NCBI GenBank assembly: GCA_021234155.1
Contig: JAJEKV010000002.1
Coordinates: 40,907,841-40,971,840 of the forward strand
Source of the DNA: Isoetes taiwanensis
Taxonomy: Eukaryota > Streptophyta > Lycopodiopsida > Isoetales > Isoetaceae
Direction: 5' to 3'
DNA: 64,000 nucleotides
This document shows, piece after piece, positions 23,840-35,853 of this stretch. Made by a program: the position numbers and the translations under genes. Each line of letters opens with the position of its first letter. The stretch's first letter is position 1. A model generated the notes under the pieces. That model saw only the letters and a program-made list of their open reading frames with translations, made no database searches and had not been told where the DNA came from.

Positions 23840-24386
23840 GGTGATGTCCCGGAGCTTAATACCTCACAAAAGCCGACAAAAGCAGGGTCTAAGATCGTGT
23901 ATCCTCGGTCTAAAGCAAAAGAGATTATTGAATGGTGCCTGGAACGGGGATTCAATGTGGCCACATGGTCTTGTATGGCAAAAAAACAATGTTGTCAATG
24001 TCCTTGATGTTCTCGGCCTGCCCATTTTGAAGTTCAAGTTTGTTTGGGGAAATGAAAGGGTCGAGCATGTGTCAGACCTCGATCCGGCCATCACAAAGGC
24101 GAAGCCTATTATGATGAAAAGGCTGGAAAGAATGTATGAAGCATACCAAGATTTTAACAAATACAACACGCTGATCATAGACGACTCCGCCTACAAGTGC
24201 TATCATAACTCGGACAATATAATCATTGCAAAGAGTTATCAACCAGAAGAGCATGAAGCGGATAGGTGGTTGTCTTTCAATCTCATTCTGGTGTTGGCAG
24301 AATCCCTGTTTTTCATTCTTGTGGCCGATGTGATTAGGAACTATCCAACCTCAAGCAGGTTGATCCGAAGAGCCGCGCGATCATGA
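23840..24386 (+). pseudogene. FCP1/NIF-like (HAD phosphatase-like) C-terminal fragment
   Basis: The segment begins exactly at the end of the host LTR. Its frames read KIVYPRSKAKEIIEWC, LERGFNVATWSCMAKK, then after a slip at a run of seven A (about 23980) NVVNVLDVLGL, FKFVWGNERVEHV and finally NTLIIDDSAYKCYHN. The order matches the FCP1-homology domain of NLI-interacting factor-like proteins: a WS region, an NV..VLD helix, FVW and the late IDDSPYK-type motif. The N-terminal catalytic DxDxT motif is absent, presumably left of the retrotransposon insertion. The stop is at 24384-24386. With the retroelement at its 5' side and an internal frameshift it is probably dead. Assignment is by motif; the exact subfamily is unknown. 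Confidence 0.7.
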
Positions 24387-24461
24387 GGGCTATGGACGGA
24401 AAATATTATGGTGATCAAGATCAGTGACCTCTGATTTCAGATAGCAAAGTTCTGTGAATGT

Positions 24462-25170
24462 TTGAAAGAAGGGAAAATTAGAAGAATGCCCTTGTATTTT
24501 GGCGAAATTGTTAAAATGCCCCTATATTTTTATAAATTATCAAAATGCCCCTGTTTCGTGCCTGAGACAAAAATCGACCAATCAACTGCAAATTCTACCT
24601 TTATGCATGCAATACTCTTCTTAAGCAGGCCAGGAACGCTCTTCTCATTGCAATCATCTTGTTTCCGTGACTTCTGCACTGAAGAAATCTTGGATAATGT
24701 AGAGCGGCACTGAAGAAGATGAAGCTCCAAAGCTTCTGACGCTCCAATATTTTCATTGCAGGTACATATGAAAAGCAAGCTCGAGGGTTTCTTTTTGTCC
24801 TTTTCTTTTGAATCATTTAGTTTCGGATTCTTGATAGAAATTTTGAATAATGCTGAGTGGCAAATGGCTGCATGCACAATTTGAGAGCAAAAAAACAGAG
24901 AGGGAAGAAAAGCGAAGCTTGAATCTCTATTGCAAGATAAATTTGAATCTGGATCATACCTTTACCTGAAGCCGATGGCGATTAACCTCTAAGAGTTTCA
25001 ATCGGCAGCATGGAATCAGGCATTGAGATAGAATTTGTGGCCGAGATAGAATTTGTGGTTGATTCTCATCTCAGGCACAAAAACAGGGGCATTTTAATAA
25101 TTTACTAAAATATAGGGGTATTTTAACAATTTTGCCAAAATACAATTCTTATAAATTTCCCTTGAAAGAA
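24462..25170. mobile_element. Mutator-type non-autonomous element with long inverted termini
   Basis: Termini of roughly 95-100 bp are inverted copies, starting GGGAAAATTA (24471) and ending AAATTTCCC (25161), with repeated AAAATGCCCCT blocks in each arm. The 9-bp TTGAAAGAA flanks it at 24462-24470 and 25162-25170. Long termini plus a 9-bp duplication are the Mutator signature. The 500-bp middle encodes no transposase. It could be captured host sequence, but I do not recognise it. Confidence 0.88.
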
Positions 25171-25195
25171 ACATGAACAATTGTACGATATTTTG

Positions 25196-25474
25196 TAATG
25201 AAAATACTTGTACATTGAGTTTTCATGACCTTTCTCAACTCGCGAGTCGAGAAAGACACTGCTTGTCCCAATGATGAAACCATTTGTATGCTTCTTTGTG
25301 TGATTGGATGCAGCTATATTCTTTAATGAAAATAGTTGTACATTGAGTTTCCAGAGCTTTTCTCGACTCGCGTGTCGAGAAAAGCACTGCTTGTCCCAAT
25401 GATGAGACTATTTGTATGCTTCTTTGTGTGATTGGATGCATCCATATTCTGTAATGAAAATAGTTGTACACTGT
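25196..25474. repeat. Tandem repeat, 128-bp unit, about 2.2 copies
   Basis: Units begin TAATGAAAATA at 25196, 25324 and 25452. Each full unit contains a palindrome close to CTCGACTCGCGNGTCGAG. A further CTCGACTCGCGATTCGAG lies at about 25622. Confidence 0.85.
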
Positions 25475-25792
25475 AGTGATAGCAAGACCGCCATGGTCTC
25501 TGCGTCCGTTGTTTAAAATATGTTGTAACTATTTAATTTATTAATAATTTTTTTTTTCAACTACAACTTTGGTTTCAATGTGTAATGAAATTCCTTTGTT
25601 TGAGTTGTATTCTTGTTGTTCTCGACTCGCGATTCGAGAAAAATGAGGGGAAAGATATAGTATGCTTGGACCCAACCTAACCCAGAAATACTCAAATTCT
25701 GGATAGTTATAGAGGCCGAATAATTTTCCCTCGTCTTTTTCGTGTAAAATAACAATGTTCCAAAAAAAAGTGGGAATGGCATGTGACCCACT

Positions 25793-26116
25793 TTAATTAA
25801 ATGCGACTTTTTTTCTTTTTCTTTTTCTTTGGTTATTTTCAGAATTATCTGTGTCACTTGGGCTAGACGTATGAATGCTAATCAAATTTGTATCATCATT
25901 TTCAATAACAGGTTGCTTTCCTTTTCTTGGCTGCCTGACAGGACTGGATTCTTTAATAGGGCTAGATGGTCTGGGATCTTGACGTGGCGGGGACTTGTTA
26001 AAATGTAATGCATTGCAAAATACCTCGACACGTTGGTTGATTTTGGCCTCTTCAGTTGCTACAGCATTTTCCTGTGCAGGGTGATTGATCTCATATGTGA
26101 TGCCTTTTGCCTGCAT
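25793..26116 (-). CDS. Hypothetical low-complexity frame, possible exon
   Basis: A 107-codon open frame whose product is polar, with a Pro/Ser-rich middle (SPPRQDPRPSSPIKESSP) and a basic tail (RKRKRKK). It lies about 1.4 kb downstream, on the same strand, of the RING-like remnant and might be a further exon of it. No family is recognised and there is no support beyond the open frame, so it may be chance. Confidence 0.2.
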   Translation of the reverse strand: MQAKGITYEINHPAQENAVATEEAKINQRVEVFCNALHFNKSPPRQDPRPSSPIKESSPVRQPRKGKQPVIENDDTNLISIHTSSPSDTDNSENNQRKRKRKKVAFN

Positions 26117-26929
26117 GACTCCTGTTCATGAGGTTGAGCCTGGGCCTTGTCTGTTTCGTGCCATTCTTCTCATTATAATATGTAGATCTGTGCAAAAATA
26201 AAACAACACAATCGCCAATGTTTTCTAAAATACTAGTAATGCTGCAAGTGTGTTTAATATCTAGCATAACTAATATGTAGCATAATATTTTCCAAGTTTT
26301 TTCCTTTTTTGCTAGTTACTGGTATTCTGGAATTGGGCGTCATCGACCAACTAGGGTTTCCTCATAAGTTAGGATTTCTTTAGAAGATTCACGCAGATCG
26401 GCTCCACATTCAGAGATGGTTTTCGCATACAGATCGGGTTTGGCATGATATTCACATGATCGGAATGGGGATTATACTAGATATTGGCATATAGGAATTG
26501 ATTTTGCGGGATTGTGCTGGAAATCAGAGGTTCTGGTTTTCAGCCATTTTGCTTGCAGTGGCGGAGCTCTGAACCGGACTGAGAGGTTTTTAGCATGGTT
26601 ACACATAGGGGAAGTAGGTTAAATGGCCAAAAACACCTTGAGGAAGCAATGGAAGAACTTATTCTTATGTAAAGGATTGCTGCAACTGAGAAGTATGGAG
26701 AATGAATACGTAGCATTAAACAGGAGAAAGGACAGAAAAACACAATAAGGATTTTTTTACAGAGGATTTTTTAATACAATAAGGATTTTTCATGTGATGC
26801 CGTGAGCCGAGTGAGAGGCCTGCATGAGTCTTTGTTCTGAAGAATACATCTTGATGAAGAAGACAAGGATCTGATGCTAGAAAAGGTCAGACGCCTTGCA
26901 TGAACCTTGAAGCCTTCTGAAGCTTTTAG

Positions 26930-27165
26930 ACTGTAAAACAAAATGAAGAATTGCAGAGCTATCGGGACAATACTTTCTGGCCATACTCATGCTACATCCA
27001 AACACGAATAAAACAAAAAAACAATATTACTTCTGAACCTTTTAGACTGTAAAACAAAATGAAGAATGAATACCTAGCATGATTTGCAGAGCTATCGGGC
27101 CAATACTTTTTGGCCATACTCATGCTACATCCAAACATGAATAAAACAAAAAACAATATTATTAA
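26930..27165. repeat. Tandem duplication of about 120 bp
   Basis: A block running from GACTGTAAAACAAAATGAAGAA through TTGGCCATACTCATGCTACATCC to CAATATTA is present twice with small changes; the second copy has an extra CCTAGCATGAT stretch. No gene is evident around it. Confidence 0.75.
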
Positions 27166-27354
27166 ACAAAAAAGCCGGCTGTAAACAATAGCATACCAAA
27201 TATGTAGAATGAAGGAAGGGCAACACGGATCGACAACACCACCACCAGAACTTTTCAGAGAAGAGAACTTTTGTGGCTTGATCCATATGAATGAAGTGCT
27301 CAGAATAGCAACCGGTAAATTGTTGAAGCAAATCCAGATCAACGCTCTAAAAAA

Positions 27355-27480
27355 ATCGCACTGTAGAAATACTATTTAGTATGGCCCAATGAATACAACA
27401 CTAAAATCATAGAAAAACCATGGCAAAAACCGTATAAAATTACAAAAAAAAATCCCTTGTTATTATGCTAGATATATAAG
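27355..27480. repeat. Dispersed repeat of about 125 bp, copy 1
   Basis: Runs from a GCACT.TAGA..TACT..TTAGTA block to CCTTGTTATTATGCTAGATAT and matches 33508-33620 and 59569-59690. All three are in the same orientation, next to gene remnants on the minus strand. No target duplication was found. Confidence 0.65.
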
Positions 27481-27489
27481 CAAGCTTCC

Positions 27490-27990
27490 CTACTTCAAAA
27501 TTGTTTCCCATGTGTTACATTGGTATTTACTTAATCCCATTGTCTTATGAAATTTCTCATACATATGTGCATTACATGTAAGCACAATCACGTTCATAAA
27601 AGGCATATAACAATATATGCACTGAACGTGGTATTCTTGGCCACAACAACCTAAAACATAACGTCCAGTCGTTGTGAAGAATCCTCTACAAACGGGGCAT
27701 TCCCTTTCTCTCATGGACTGCTCAAAGTTTTCTCCTAATTGTTCGTCTTCCATCTCTTCTATAGAGTCATCCACCAATTTCAATTGGTGCTTTTTACTCA
27801 TGGCAGATTGTCTCAGCACTTTCCTGAAGCTTTTGAACCAGCTTGTTAGATTGATCCTTAAGATTATTTGCAGTCTCAAGTTCCCTGGACGTGTCTTTCA
27901 AGTGCCACTGGAGATCACTGTTTTCCTCTTACAATGCTTGAATTCTCAGCCTATCCTCGTTTTCCTCTGAGCTTTTTGTATCTATATGCG
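27490..27990 (-). pseudogene. Coiled-coil plus RING-like zinc finger remnant
   Basis: Read on the minus strand from about 27985, one frame gives a heptad-like stretch (SDLQWHLKDTSRELETANN, then KLVQKLQESAETI) broken by a stop. A second frame continues with an acidic linker (DDSIEEMEDEQLGENFEQ) and a Cys/His cluster, ECPVCRGFF then GCCGQEYHVQCIYC. The CPVC pair and the later H..C pair resemble a RING or RING-like finger of E3 ubiquitin ligases, with the middle of the finger unusual. The frame ends at 27490. A stop in the coil and the frame change suggest a decayed exon or captured fragment. Family and function are uncertain. Confidence 0.4.
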
Positions 27991-28373
27991 GCTCCTTTTC
28001 ATAATATCCTAGAGTCCAGCCTCTAGTGAAGTGCGCGCTTTCACAGGTAAAGTTACAAGAATTGTGCAAACTTTGTTTTGAAGCTTCTTAGATTATTTGG
28101 TGCAGGCGAAGTAGAGGTTGCGAGATTCCTTGAGTTAGTTTTAAGCCAAGACCTATTGGTGAAGGCCCAGTTCTGAGGGACGTTATCTGTACTTTCCCCT
28201 TCCTCCTCAATTGTATGAATTAACCTCCACAATTTATGAAATAAATCAATGGGCAAAGAAAACAAATCCTTGCGTTTATACCATTAACGAGGCTCGACAT
28301 TAAACAGAGAAGATTCAATATGAAATGACCAAATAAAAAACATGAAAACAGGGCCACTGGAGGACAACCCTCC

Positions 28374-28830
28374 GTGCGCAACTTCTTGTTTCCTTTCTTT
28401 GTTTTCTTTAGCTGTATCTACCTTGCTTATTTTTTAGTTATTTTGCCCTTCTCTTGTGGTCATCGTAGCTTTGGCACCTTCCTTTGTTTGCTTTTCGAGT
28501 TTGATGGTTCCCTGGATGTGGTGCTTCTTTGGTCTCTTGATTTTGGTTTTCTTCTTGGTGGCTTGGGTCCTCTCTTGTTCTGCCAGTCGTGTCTTTCCTA
28601 GCCTATTCTACTTTGCTTAAGGTATGTGGTCTAATTTCTTATTGCCCTTTTTGTGATCTTCAAATTTTTGTCTTCGTTGTGGCGTTCTTGTAGCAACGTT
28701 TCGTCTTTTGATTGCTCCTTTGCCTCTTTCTTTTTATTATTCTAATTTCTCTTCTTTAGTGTTCCTTTGCAAGTTAAATTTCTTCTGGTTCAATTTCATT
28801 TCTTGTATTTGTGTTTTTTTTTTCTCCTCA
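28374..28830. other. Pyrimidine-rich tract
   Basis: A long TTC/CTT-rich stretch on the + strand. The + frame at 28374-28601 is hydrophobic (Phe/Leu) and the minus reading is Lys/Arg/Glu-rich; both are expected from composition. I see no gene. Confidence 0.5.
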
Positions 28831-28839
28831 TAAGAGTGA

Positions 28840-30785
28840 AACTAGTGCTACGAACAACTCCTTTATAGAATATCTATAAGACTGCAAATTAAATATCTAG
28901 TTTCTCCATGAGTTTAGAGAGAGTCTGAAATTATTGAGAGAGATTCTACTCCTATGTTAAATTATTTACTGATTTGGTCACATGCATACGATTATGATTT
29001 TATATTTTTCATTTGGACATGGATAACAACTGGGCAGTTGCTTTGACACCACATTTTTTACTGGTGGATTTCGTAGTAATCCTGCAGAAATAAGATTGCC
29101 TTGCCATTAGGTGAACAATACCGAGTAATAAATGCAAGGCAGTGGCGACCAGATATGGCCAAAGAAATATTTTCCTCATTAGATCTAGGCCTGTATATAG
29201 AGGAGATCCTTGTGACAAGAATTTTTCAGAAAAAAATTTGCATTTATCACTATATCAAAATAGTCATGGCAAATGATTCCCAAGATAAATGGCAAACAAA
29301 AGGTCTTTTTGAGAATAAAAATTTTTAGGGAAGAATTTGTTGGCAAAATTCGTGGCTCCATCTCCTGCGATGCCCACATGCCAGATACATACCCTCAAAG
29401 GCTGAATTTGGGACTGACTGTTAGTAGGTCGAATTGGCATAACTGGCCTTTATTAGCAGTTATGTGTACTCCTGGGAGCACATCAGATGATTCTACTGCT
29501 TCCAAAAATGATATGGAGTCTAGATCCAGCATTGGGCAAAGCCATGATCTGTAAACATGTGCATATGCTTGCTTATTCATCAAATACTTTCTATTGATAA
29601 ATCTGATTATTCGTTTCTTTTGCCTGTTCTGAGAAAAGCTTTGCAAATTTCGTCCTCATTTCCTTGGCATGTCTTAAAACTTGCTCTGTTCATTGGTTAT
29701 AGTTGTATACTAAGGCCAATATGCTGGGAAAAACTTTTTCAGGTATTCAAATCCTCTTTTGAATAGTCATAGAAAATCATAATCAGATTGATGGTTTAAA
29801 AATTTATATCCATTTGACCATCCAAATTTAGAGAATGATTGCATTTTATATCTTGGATAATGAGCCTAATGCATCTCTAAAATAAATCACTAGAATTTTA
29901 TTACGATTGGATAAGTTTCTTGTTGAATGTTTAAATTCTCATGAGGACTCGTATCATGCATCGAAACCGCACATCTTAATTTGAAGTTTGACATGGATAA
30001 CAACTGGGCTGAAGTATTGAAACTTGCAGTTTCCAAGTCTTGTTACGCCTTTTTACTCTAACATAAACTCTTGGATAGATGCAGGTGAGCTTGGGTCCTT
30101 GACTTTGGATTGGGAGTTTTCACTCAACAAGATAGGACATGGTTGGTAATAATGGGATTGTGCTGTAATCAGATTATCCTAAAGCATAAAATGAAATGTG
30201 ATAGTCATGCAGCAATATAGTTTTATCTTATGTAAAAGTTTGTCTAGCTATGCATTATTATGATATGCTATGCCCCACACACACGCACGCATGCACGCAC
30301 GCATTGTTGAGGATAACATTGAGGTATACTGCATTTTAGGCATGGCATGGTCACGAAAAACATGAACCCCCCATGGTAAGTCAAAACCGCATTATAGTTG
30401 GTGAATTTAGCACTAATCAGGGATTTCTAATCTTGTTCTTAAGGAAAACACTGCTTCCGATCTTTAGACCCAAATTTGAGTTTATATTAGTGTTCCTAGA
30501 CACTATGTTTTTGTTTAATTACTTCCGATATGGCCTATTGTGGAGCCAATTATGTATTTTTGATTATCAATAAAAATAAAAAGAGCTTGCCTACAAAAAA
30601 AAAGGAAAATACCGATAAGAGTGCATTTTGAGCGGGAGGTGTGTTGGGATCCCTGCTATCTAAAAGAGAGGGTTTTATAATTAACAATTACAAATGCTAT
30701 TAGCCAGAAATAATCAACCAAAGTTGCAAAGCTGGAACAATTGAGAGATTATTCATTTCATTTAGGCGCAAGTTTCCCATGTTCC
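28840..30785. other. AT-rich stretch without recognised genes
   Basis: Only short overlapping frames with no family resemblance. A small CACACG/CACGCATG microsatellite lies at about 30276-30305 and an A-run at 30593-30605. Confidence 0.5.
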
Positions 30786-30828
30786 ACAAGTTTTGTTGAT
30801 ATTATCAATTACATGTAGGAAAACCATA

Positions 30829-31340
30829 CACACAACTACCATTAACATTATTAACATAAACCATTGCATTTAACACATCTAGATTAAAATCCCCCTTAAA
30901 CCCCCTTTGGTTTGGGTGCATATTCACACGGGGGGGTTACGTAGGGCAGCGAGAGCCCTTAAAATATATTCACAATACATGTACAAAATTAACACCATTA
31001 AGTACATTCTCTCAAACCTTATAGTATTTTGTAAACCTTAATATACAGTATACAAAAACTTGCATATGCATACCCCACAAACGAGGATCGCTATGTACGG
31101 TCCAGATCTTGGAATAAAGGGCAAATATGCCCATCTGACAGCTCTCGTTGCCCGGAGTAACCCCCGTGTGAATATGCACCCAAACCAAAGGGGGTTTAAG
31201 GGGGATTTTAATCTAGATGTGTTAAATGCAATGGTTTATGTTAATAATGTTAATGGTAGTTGTGTGTTGATTGTTATATTTAGAAAAATTTTGGGCCCTT
31301 CGGGCCCTAACTAAAGCAAATATAGGTAAACTTTATGGGC
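30829..31340 (+). mobile_element. Foldback element, copy 1, with 3' GGGCCC hairpin
   Basis: Arms of about 130 bp (30829-30958 and 31145-31266) are near-perfect inverted copies. They start CACACAACTACC and share the CCCCCTTAAACCCCCTTTGG and GCATATTCACACGGGGG blocks. The loop is about 190 bp. Just outside the right arm lies GGGCCCTTCGGGCCC (31293-31307), a 6-bp perfect stem with a TTC loop. The same order, with the loop inverted, occurs at 56191-56690. No protein is encoded and no target duplication was found. Confidence 0.8.
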
Positions 31341-31635
31341 CTAAATATTAATTACTAAAAAGCACAATAACATGAAGACAAACAAATTATTTCCATGGCA
31401 AATGGATTCAATTGATGATTGCATGTATGCATTCTTATATACATGGCATTCAAGTATTACCCATTTTTCTCAAAACAGTCAATAAGCCGCTTAAGAATTT
31501 CCTAGCACTGTATATATACATGGCACTCAGATATTCCCCATTCTTCTCAAAATAGTCAATAAGCCGCTTAAGGCCCCGAGACACTGTTGCAGCAGTATCA
31601 CAAATGATTTCCTATCCTATATTGGCATTTATGGA

Positions 31636-33200
31636 TTAATCACGAGTCAGAGTATGATCTATGCATAATAAAACCATAGGCCAGGCACAAGCTAATCCTA
31701 ACCATAGCCAGGAAGCATTTGTTTCCTCTAGTGAAGATACGTCTGAAAGTAGCAATGTCAATAATTTCGAACTCCCCGTGGCGGATAAACACTTTGCCAA
31801 TTCCTCATCCTTGCCCATAACAATTTCATTGTGACTTAATCATATCTTAGGTAAATGCCTTTTCCAACTAGAAAGGGGAACAGGATAAAGTTTACCTTTT
31901 GGACCTTGTCTTGTATAACAAATTGTAAACCGAGGCAATAACAAAAGAAGTAAGGCATTAACCATAGATTTCAAGGAACTGCGGTGACGATGGCGCCCAA
32001 AAAAATTTGTAAAGATAGCAATTGCATGGCTAGCTGAACATCATAAGCTCGTGATTCACCGCCAATTTTTCTATGTTAATTGACAAGATAAATGACCAAC
32101 AAGTATCAAATTGTTCATTTCCTGATTATGCAATCCTTGCCTTCTTTCCATGTGGAATCTCATCCCACCAAGGATGATTCTTCTGCGATAACCAAATGAA
32201 GCAACTTTTCAACAAGGCTTTCGAGTAGCCTTTTGCATTATTATAAACCTGGTCATGATTGGCCATAGGGCATTCATTCACTAGGGATGATAGAGCCCAT
32301 CTTCCTATGAAAAAAAAGTCGGCACTTTTCCCCCGCAAATCAAAACAATAGAATACTTTCCACTTGCCCTTCTAGAAACAAGAATCCTAACAATATAAAA
32401 AATGACCTTTTTCGGTTGGGACCGGACCGGTGGAGAGCTATGGAGAAGCATACAAAGAGCTAAATTACGGGTCTCGTTCATGGCCACAATATCAACACAT
32501 GGCTCTGTTGCTTCTGCTTCAACCCACTGGATGATTTCCCAAGCACCATAGAAAGAGCTGGCCACCTAAATATCTTCTGCTGCTTTAAAGATGCATCATG
32601 TTCCAGAAACTGGTGCATCATGAGAGCAATTTTATAGTATTCTTCGGGAGAGCCCAACATTGAGCCTTGCCGACTTTTGCAGAAGTGATTGGATCAGCTG
32701 TACAAAAGTCGCTTCCCATTAAATCAGGATATTTTTGCCTCGCATTGGCATATATACAAAGCCATTTTATTCATATTAGAAAGCTTTATAATACCTGCAG
32801 TGCTAAACTTGCATCTTCAAGGCTTTCTTTCTCATCAAGCAGCAGCTTATTTGTCACGACATCAACTGTTAATGATGCAAGCCACAAAAGCAAACCGGTA
32901 TTTTCCATCAAGTATTTTGCCAAGCCAGCGATCTGCAATCTGCAATAACCGAGTTTTAATCCCAGAGTTCCTTACTTGATATTCTGGCAAGACTTCCCAA
33001 AAGGATCAACAGCACAAACATGATCGTCACACATGGCTTTACAGGCAGCATTTTTCTGTTGAGTGAAATATGCGTGCAACCCATGTGACGAAGCAAATCG
33101 CCGCAGCACGGATTGCAGAAACCTTATTGGGCTGGAGTCCATTTCCATCTCCATGTACCCTGTATCTTCTGCAACACTCAACTTTGGGCCCGATACCAAT
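31636..33200 (-). pseudogene. Exon-like remnants of an unrecognised gene
   Basis: On the minus strand an exon-like frame at 33199-32976 (SSPIRFLQSVLRRFASSHGL, then CKAMCDDHVCAVDPFGK) ends in a GTAAGG donor. An acceptor TTATTGCAG at 32940 leads into 32939-32795 (GLAKYLMENTGLLLWLASL), which ends in a GTAT donor. Further frames at 32660-32478 (SPEEYYKIALMMHQFLEHD), 32290-32126 (KSCFIWLSQKNHPWWDEI) and 31818-31636 look protein-like but change phase. The helical, Leu-rich character would suit a HEAT-type or scaffold protein, but I do not recognise the family. Splice-like ends support former exons; the changes of frame suggest decay or capture. Confidence 0.35.
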
Positions 33201-33507
33201 AACCAACTTCAGCAAGAAGAAAGCATGCATGTGTGAGCAGAACGGCAGAGCATGGATACTCTGCACCAAAAATGAATGCACCACATATGGAGAAGTTGAC
33301 GAGGCTGTATTGAGAAGACCAGCAAGAAGGATTGAAGAGAGGAAACTGCCGGACCCTAAAGTCGAACCCTAAAGTTGAATGGCTCGTTGCTTGCATGGCC
33401 TTCATAAAATAAAATTAATTAAGTTTTTAAGGAACAAAAACATGAAAGGCAAAACCATTGCAAAACCATAGATAAAATGCCATTCAAATATGAGATCCAG
33501 TGTGCAC

Positions 33508-33620
33508 TCTAGATATACTGATTAGTATGCCTCGTGCAATACGCCCATGAAATCATATAAAAACCATGCCAAAAAGCGTATAAAATCACAAAAAAAACCC
33601 CTGTTATAATGCTACATATG
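33508..33620. repeat. Dispersed repeat of about 125 bp, copy 2
   Basis: Runs from GTGCACTCTAGATATACTGA to CCCCTGTTATAATGCTACAT. Closest to the copy at 59569-59690. Confidence 0.7.
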
Positions 33621-33649
33621 GTGATTATTAGCAAGTTAATTTTTGAGTG

Positions 33650-35850
33650 CCTTTTATCAAATTGAAAAAGAAAGAAGGTACAACCTAAACCTCACAATGA
33701 TAGAATGTTTTTGGTGAGGGTGATAGAATGCGTTTTTTGCGTAGATCTGAAAACTTTTTGGCACCGAAAAGGACGATTACTTGAAAAAAATACTAAAAAG
33801 TCTTCCACCACCGAGAAAAAAACTAGAAGCCATAACTATTAGATCTTTAGATATATCCAAAATGTGCCCCAAGGTAATCTCTCGTTGATGAAATAGGGAC
33901 AATCCAAAAAGGATTTATATAAATTAGTATTGGCAACACAAAATTGGTCAATTGAGATATAGTTTAAAAGCACAAATATTGATAATGGTCGCGAAACTCA
34001 GACATTCTTTATGTCTTTCACGGAAAAAAGAAAATAAAATGCAAATGAGAAAAACATGCATCACAAACATCATAAAAAAGTTGACCTTTTTGCGACTGTG
34101 AAAAAAATACTTATTTTCAAATGATGCTTTAGAGAGTAGACAGAGATGTCTGGGAAGGTCAGCTTTGGGCCCACAAGCCCATTTGATCAGAGAGTTGAGC
34201 CTTATCCTTTGTCTCTCCTTGGGGGGCTGCTCGTGACACTTTAGCAGAGACAAGATGGATGTTGTATTATTTCTAAAGCAAGAGGCTTAACCTAAAGCAT
34301 CTTAGTGATTACTATACATCATAACATATTTGAAGGTCACAGTCAACTCACTTAAGGTCCCATTCAACAAACATCCATATTAAATCAAACACTCCACATG
34401 ATAACATTACTATAGTGGTCAAAATGCATGTTCCATTTTGATGCGATCCACGTCAAGCACTACCTTAGTGAGGACGAACAAAGCATAATTTTTATTGAAA
34501 ACATATCAACCATTCTTATGTGTTATGGTCTTTTATGCAAGGAGTCAATGGAATAAATAATATAAAGCATTGCCCGAATATTCCAACAAAGGGTTTTTCC
34601 TTTTTTTTTTTAAATATAGGGAGGAGGGGAATGGTTGAATGGCAACATGCATGAGCGTGCATGTGGCGCACACACAAAATGTTCTATGTACAATAAATGA
34701 TCGAATACTTGACCAAGGAGATATAGAGGAAAGAACATGGTTATACATGACTAGGTCGAATAAGGAGACATAGAGGAAAGAACATGGTTTTAAAAAAACT
34801 ATTCTATTCTATTCTTTGGGTCTTGCCCCATTTACATAAATAAATCGATGAACAAATTAGAAAGATTGATTGATTAAAAAAGAGTTTGACAAGCTTATCC
34901 TTTATTTTATTTTTTTAAAGGACGACAATCTATTATCAAGAAAAAATCAAGATAAACAGAAGAGCATTGTGACATGGGTTTCAAAACCCAGAGGGTGAAG
35001 TAGTCCACTAAGCAAGACCACCCATACATAGTGTACAATCAAACTTCGTATCACCTTGAGGCGTTTAAACATCCCTTTATAAAATTCCCTTCCCGTTATA
35101 ACCTGAGCAACGGGATTGTCTTAAGACAGTCATCAAAGTAGTAGTGCATTGTCTTCAACCAATCCACTACTAACATGGAGAAAGTGGATTGGCCTAATTC
35201 ACCACCATTTGCATGTTTTCTTGTGCTGATGCATTCTAGTGCTGATGTGTTCTACTAATTCTCATATTAGTGAATTGTTTAAGCCAATTCCCTGCAAAGC
35301 CGACAAGCCACCTCACATTTGTGGATTGGCTTAAGACATCCCATGAGTTTTGAGTTAACAAAGGCGAGAGATGGTAAGGGTGGCATGCAATGCTCATGAT
35401 GCACCATCTTCAGCATGGTTGGGGGGGGGGAAGTGGTGGTTATTGAAGAAATAGGTGCTGCCGCACTAAGAATTGTCTGACAAGTCATTTTTTGTTGGAC
35501 GTGTGGTCATGTGGAGATTTGCGAAAGTTGTTTAGTTGTTGTTGTGCATGAAAGAGATCAAATTTTCTCCTTATGCAAGTAACATTCAAGAGAAACGTTC
35601 TTAACCGGCAATCTTTCTAATCCAAGAAATTCTTGTCGTTGATCAAAGCTCTGCGAAAAGCATAACAAGCACCTGTTCAGCCTGCAAAGTTTGCAACAGG
35701 ACAACAGTGTGCGTCTGGAGCCCCCATGATTCAGCCTTGGATGCTGGAGTTTATAATCTAGCTGTGGAGGATACCAAGCCTGTGATAATCGATCTGGGGA
35801 GCTGATAATCCAGTTGTGGGTGCAACTTTTGGTGAGGCAGCTTGCCTGCC
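33650..35850. other. No gene recognised
   Basis: AT-rich with short frames only. A G-run sits at 35421-35430 and an A/T-rich low-complexity stretch at 34596-34616. Confidence 0.5.
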
Positions 35851-35853
35851 GGT

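Noticed and set aside
28374-28601. Small membrane protein
   Set aside because: The hydrophobic frame follows from the pyrimidine-rich composition and has no other support.
31293-31307. Bacterial-type terminator
   Set aside because: The stem loop resembles one but no T-run follows and there is no bacterial gene nearby; it belongs to the foldback element.
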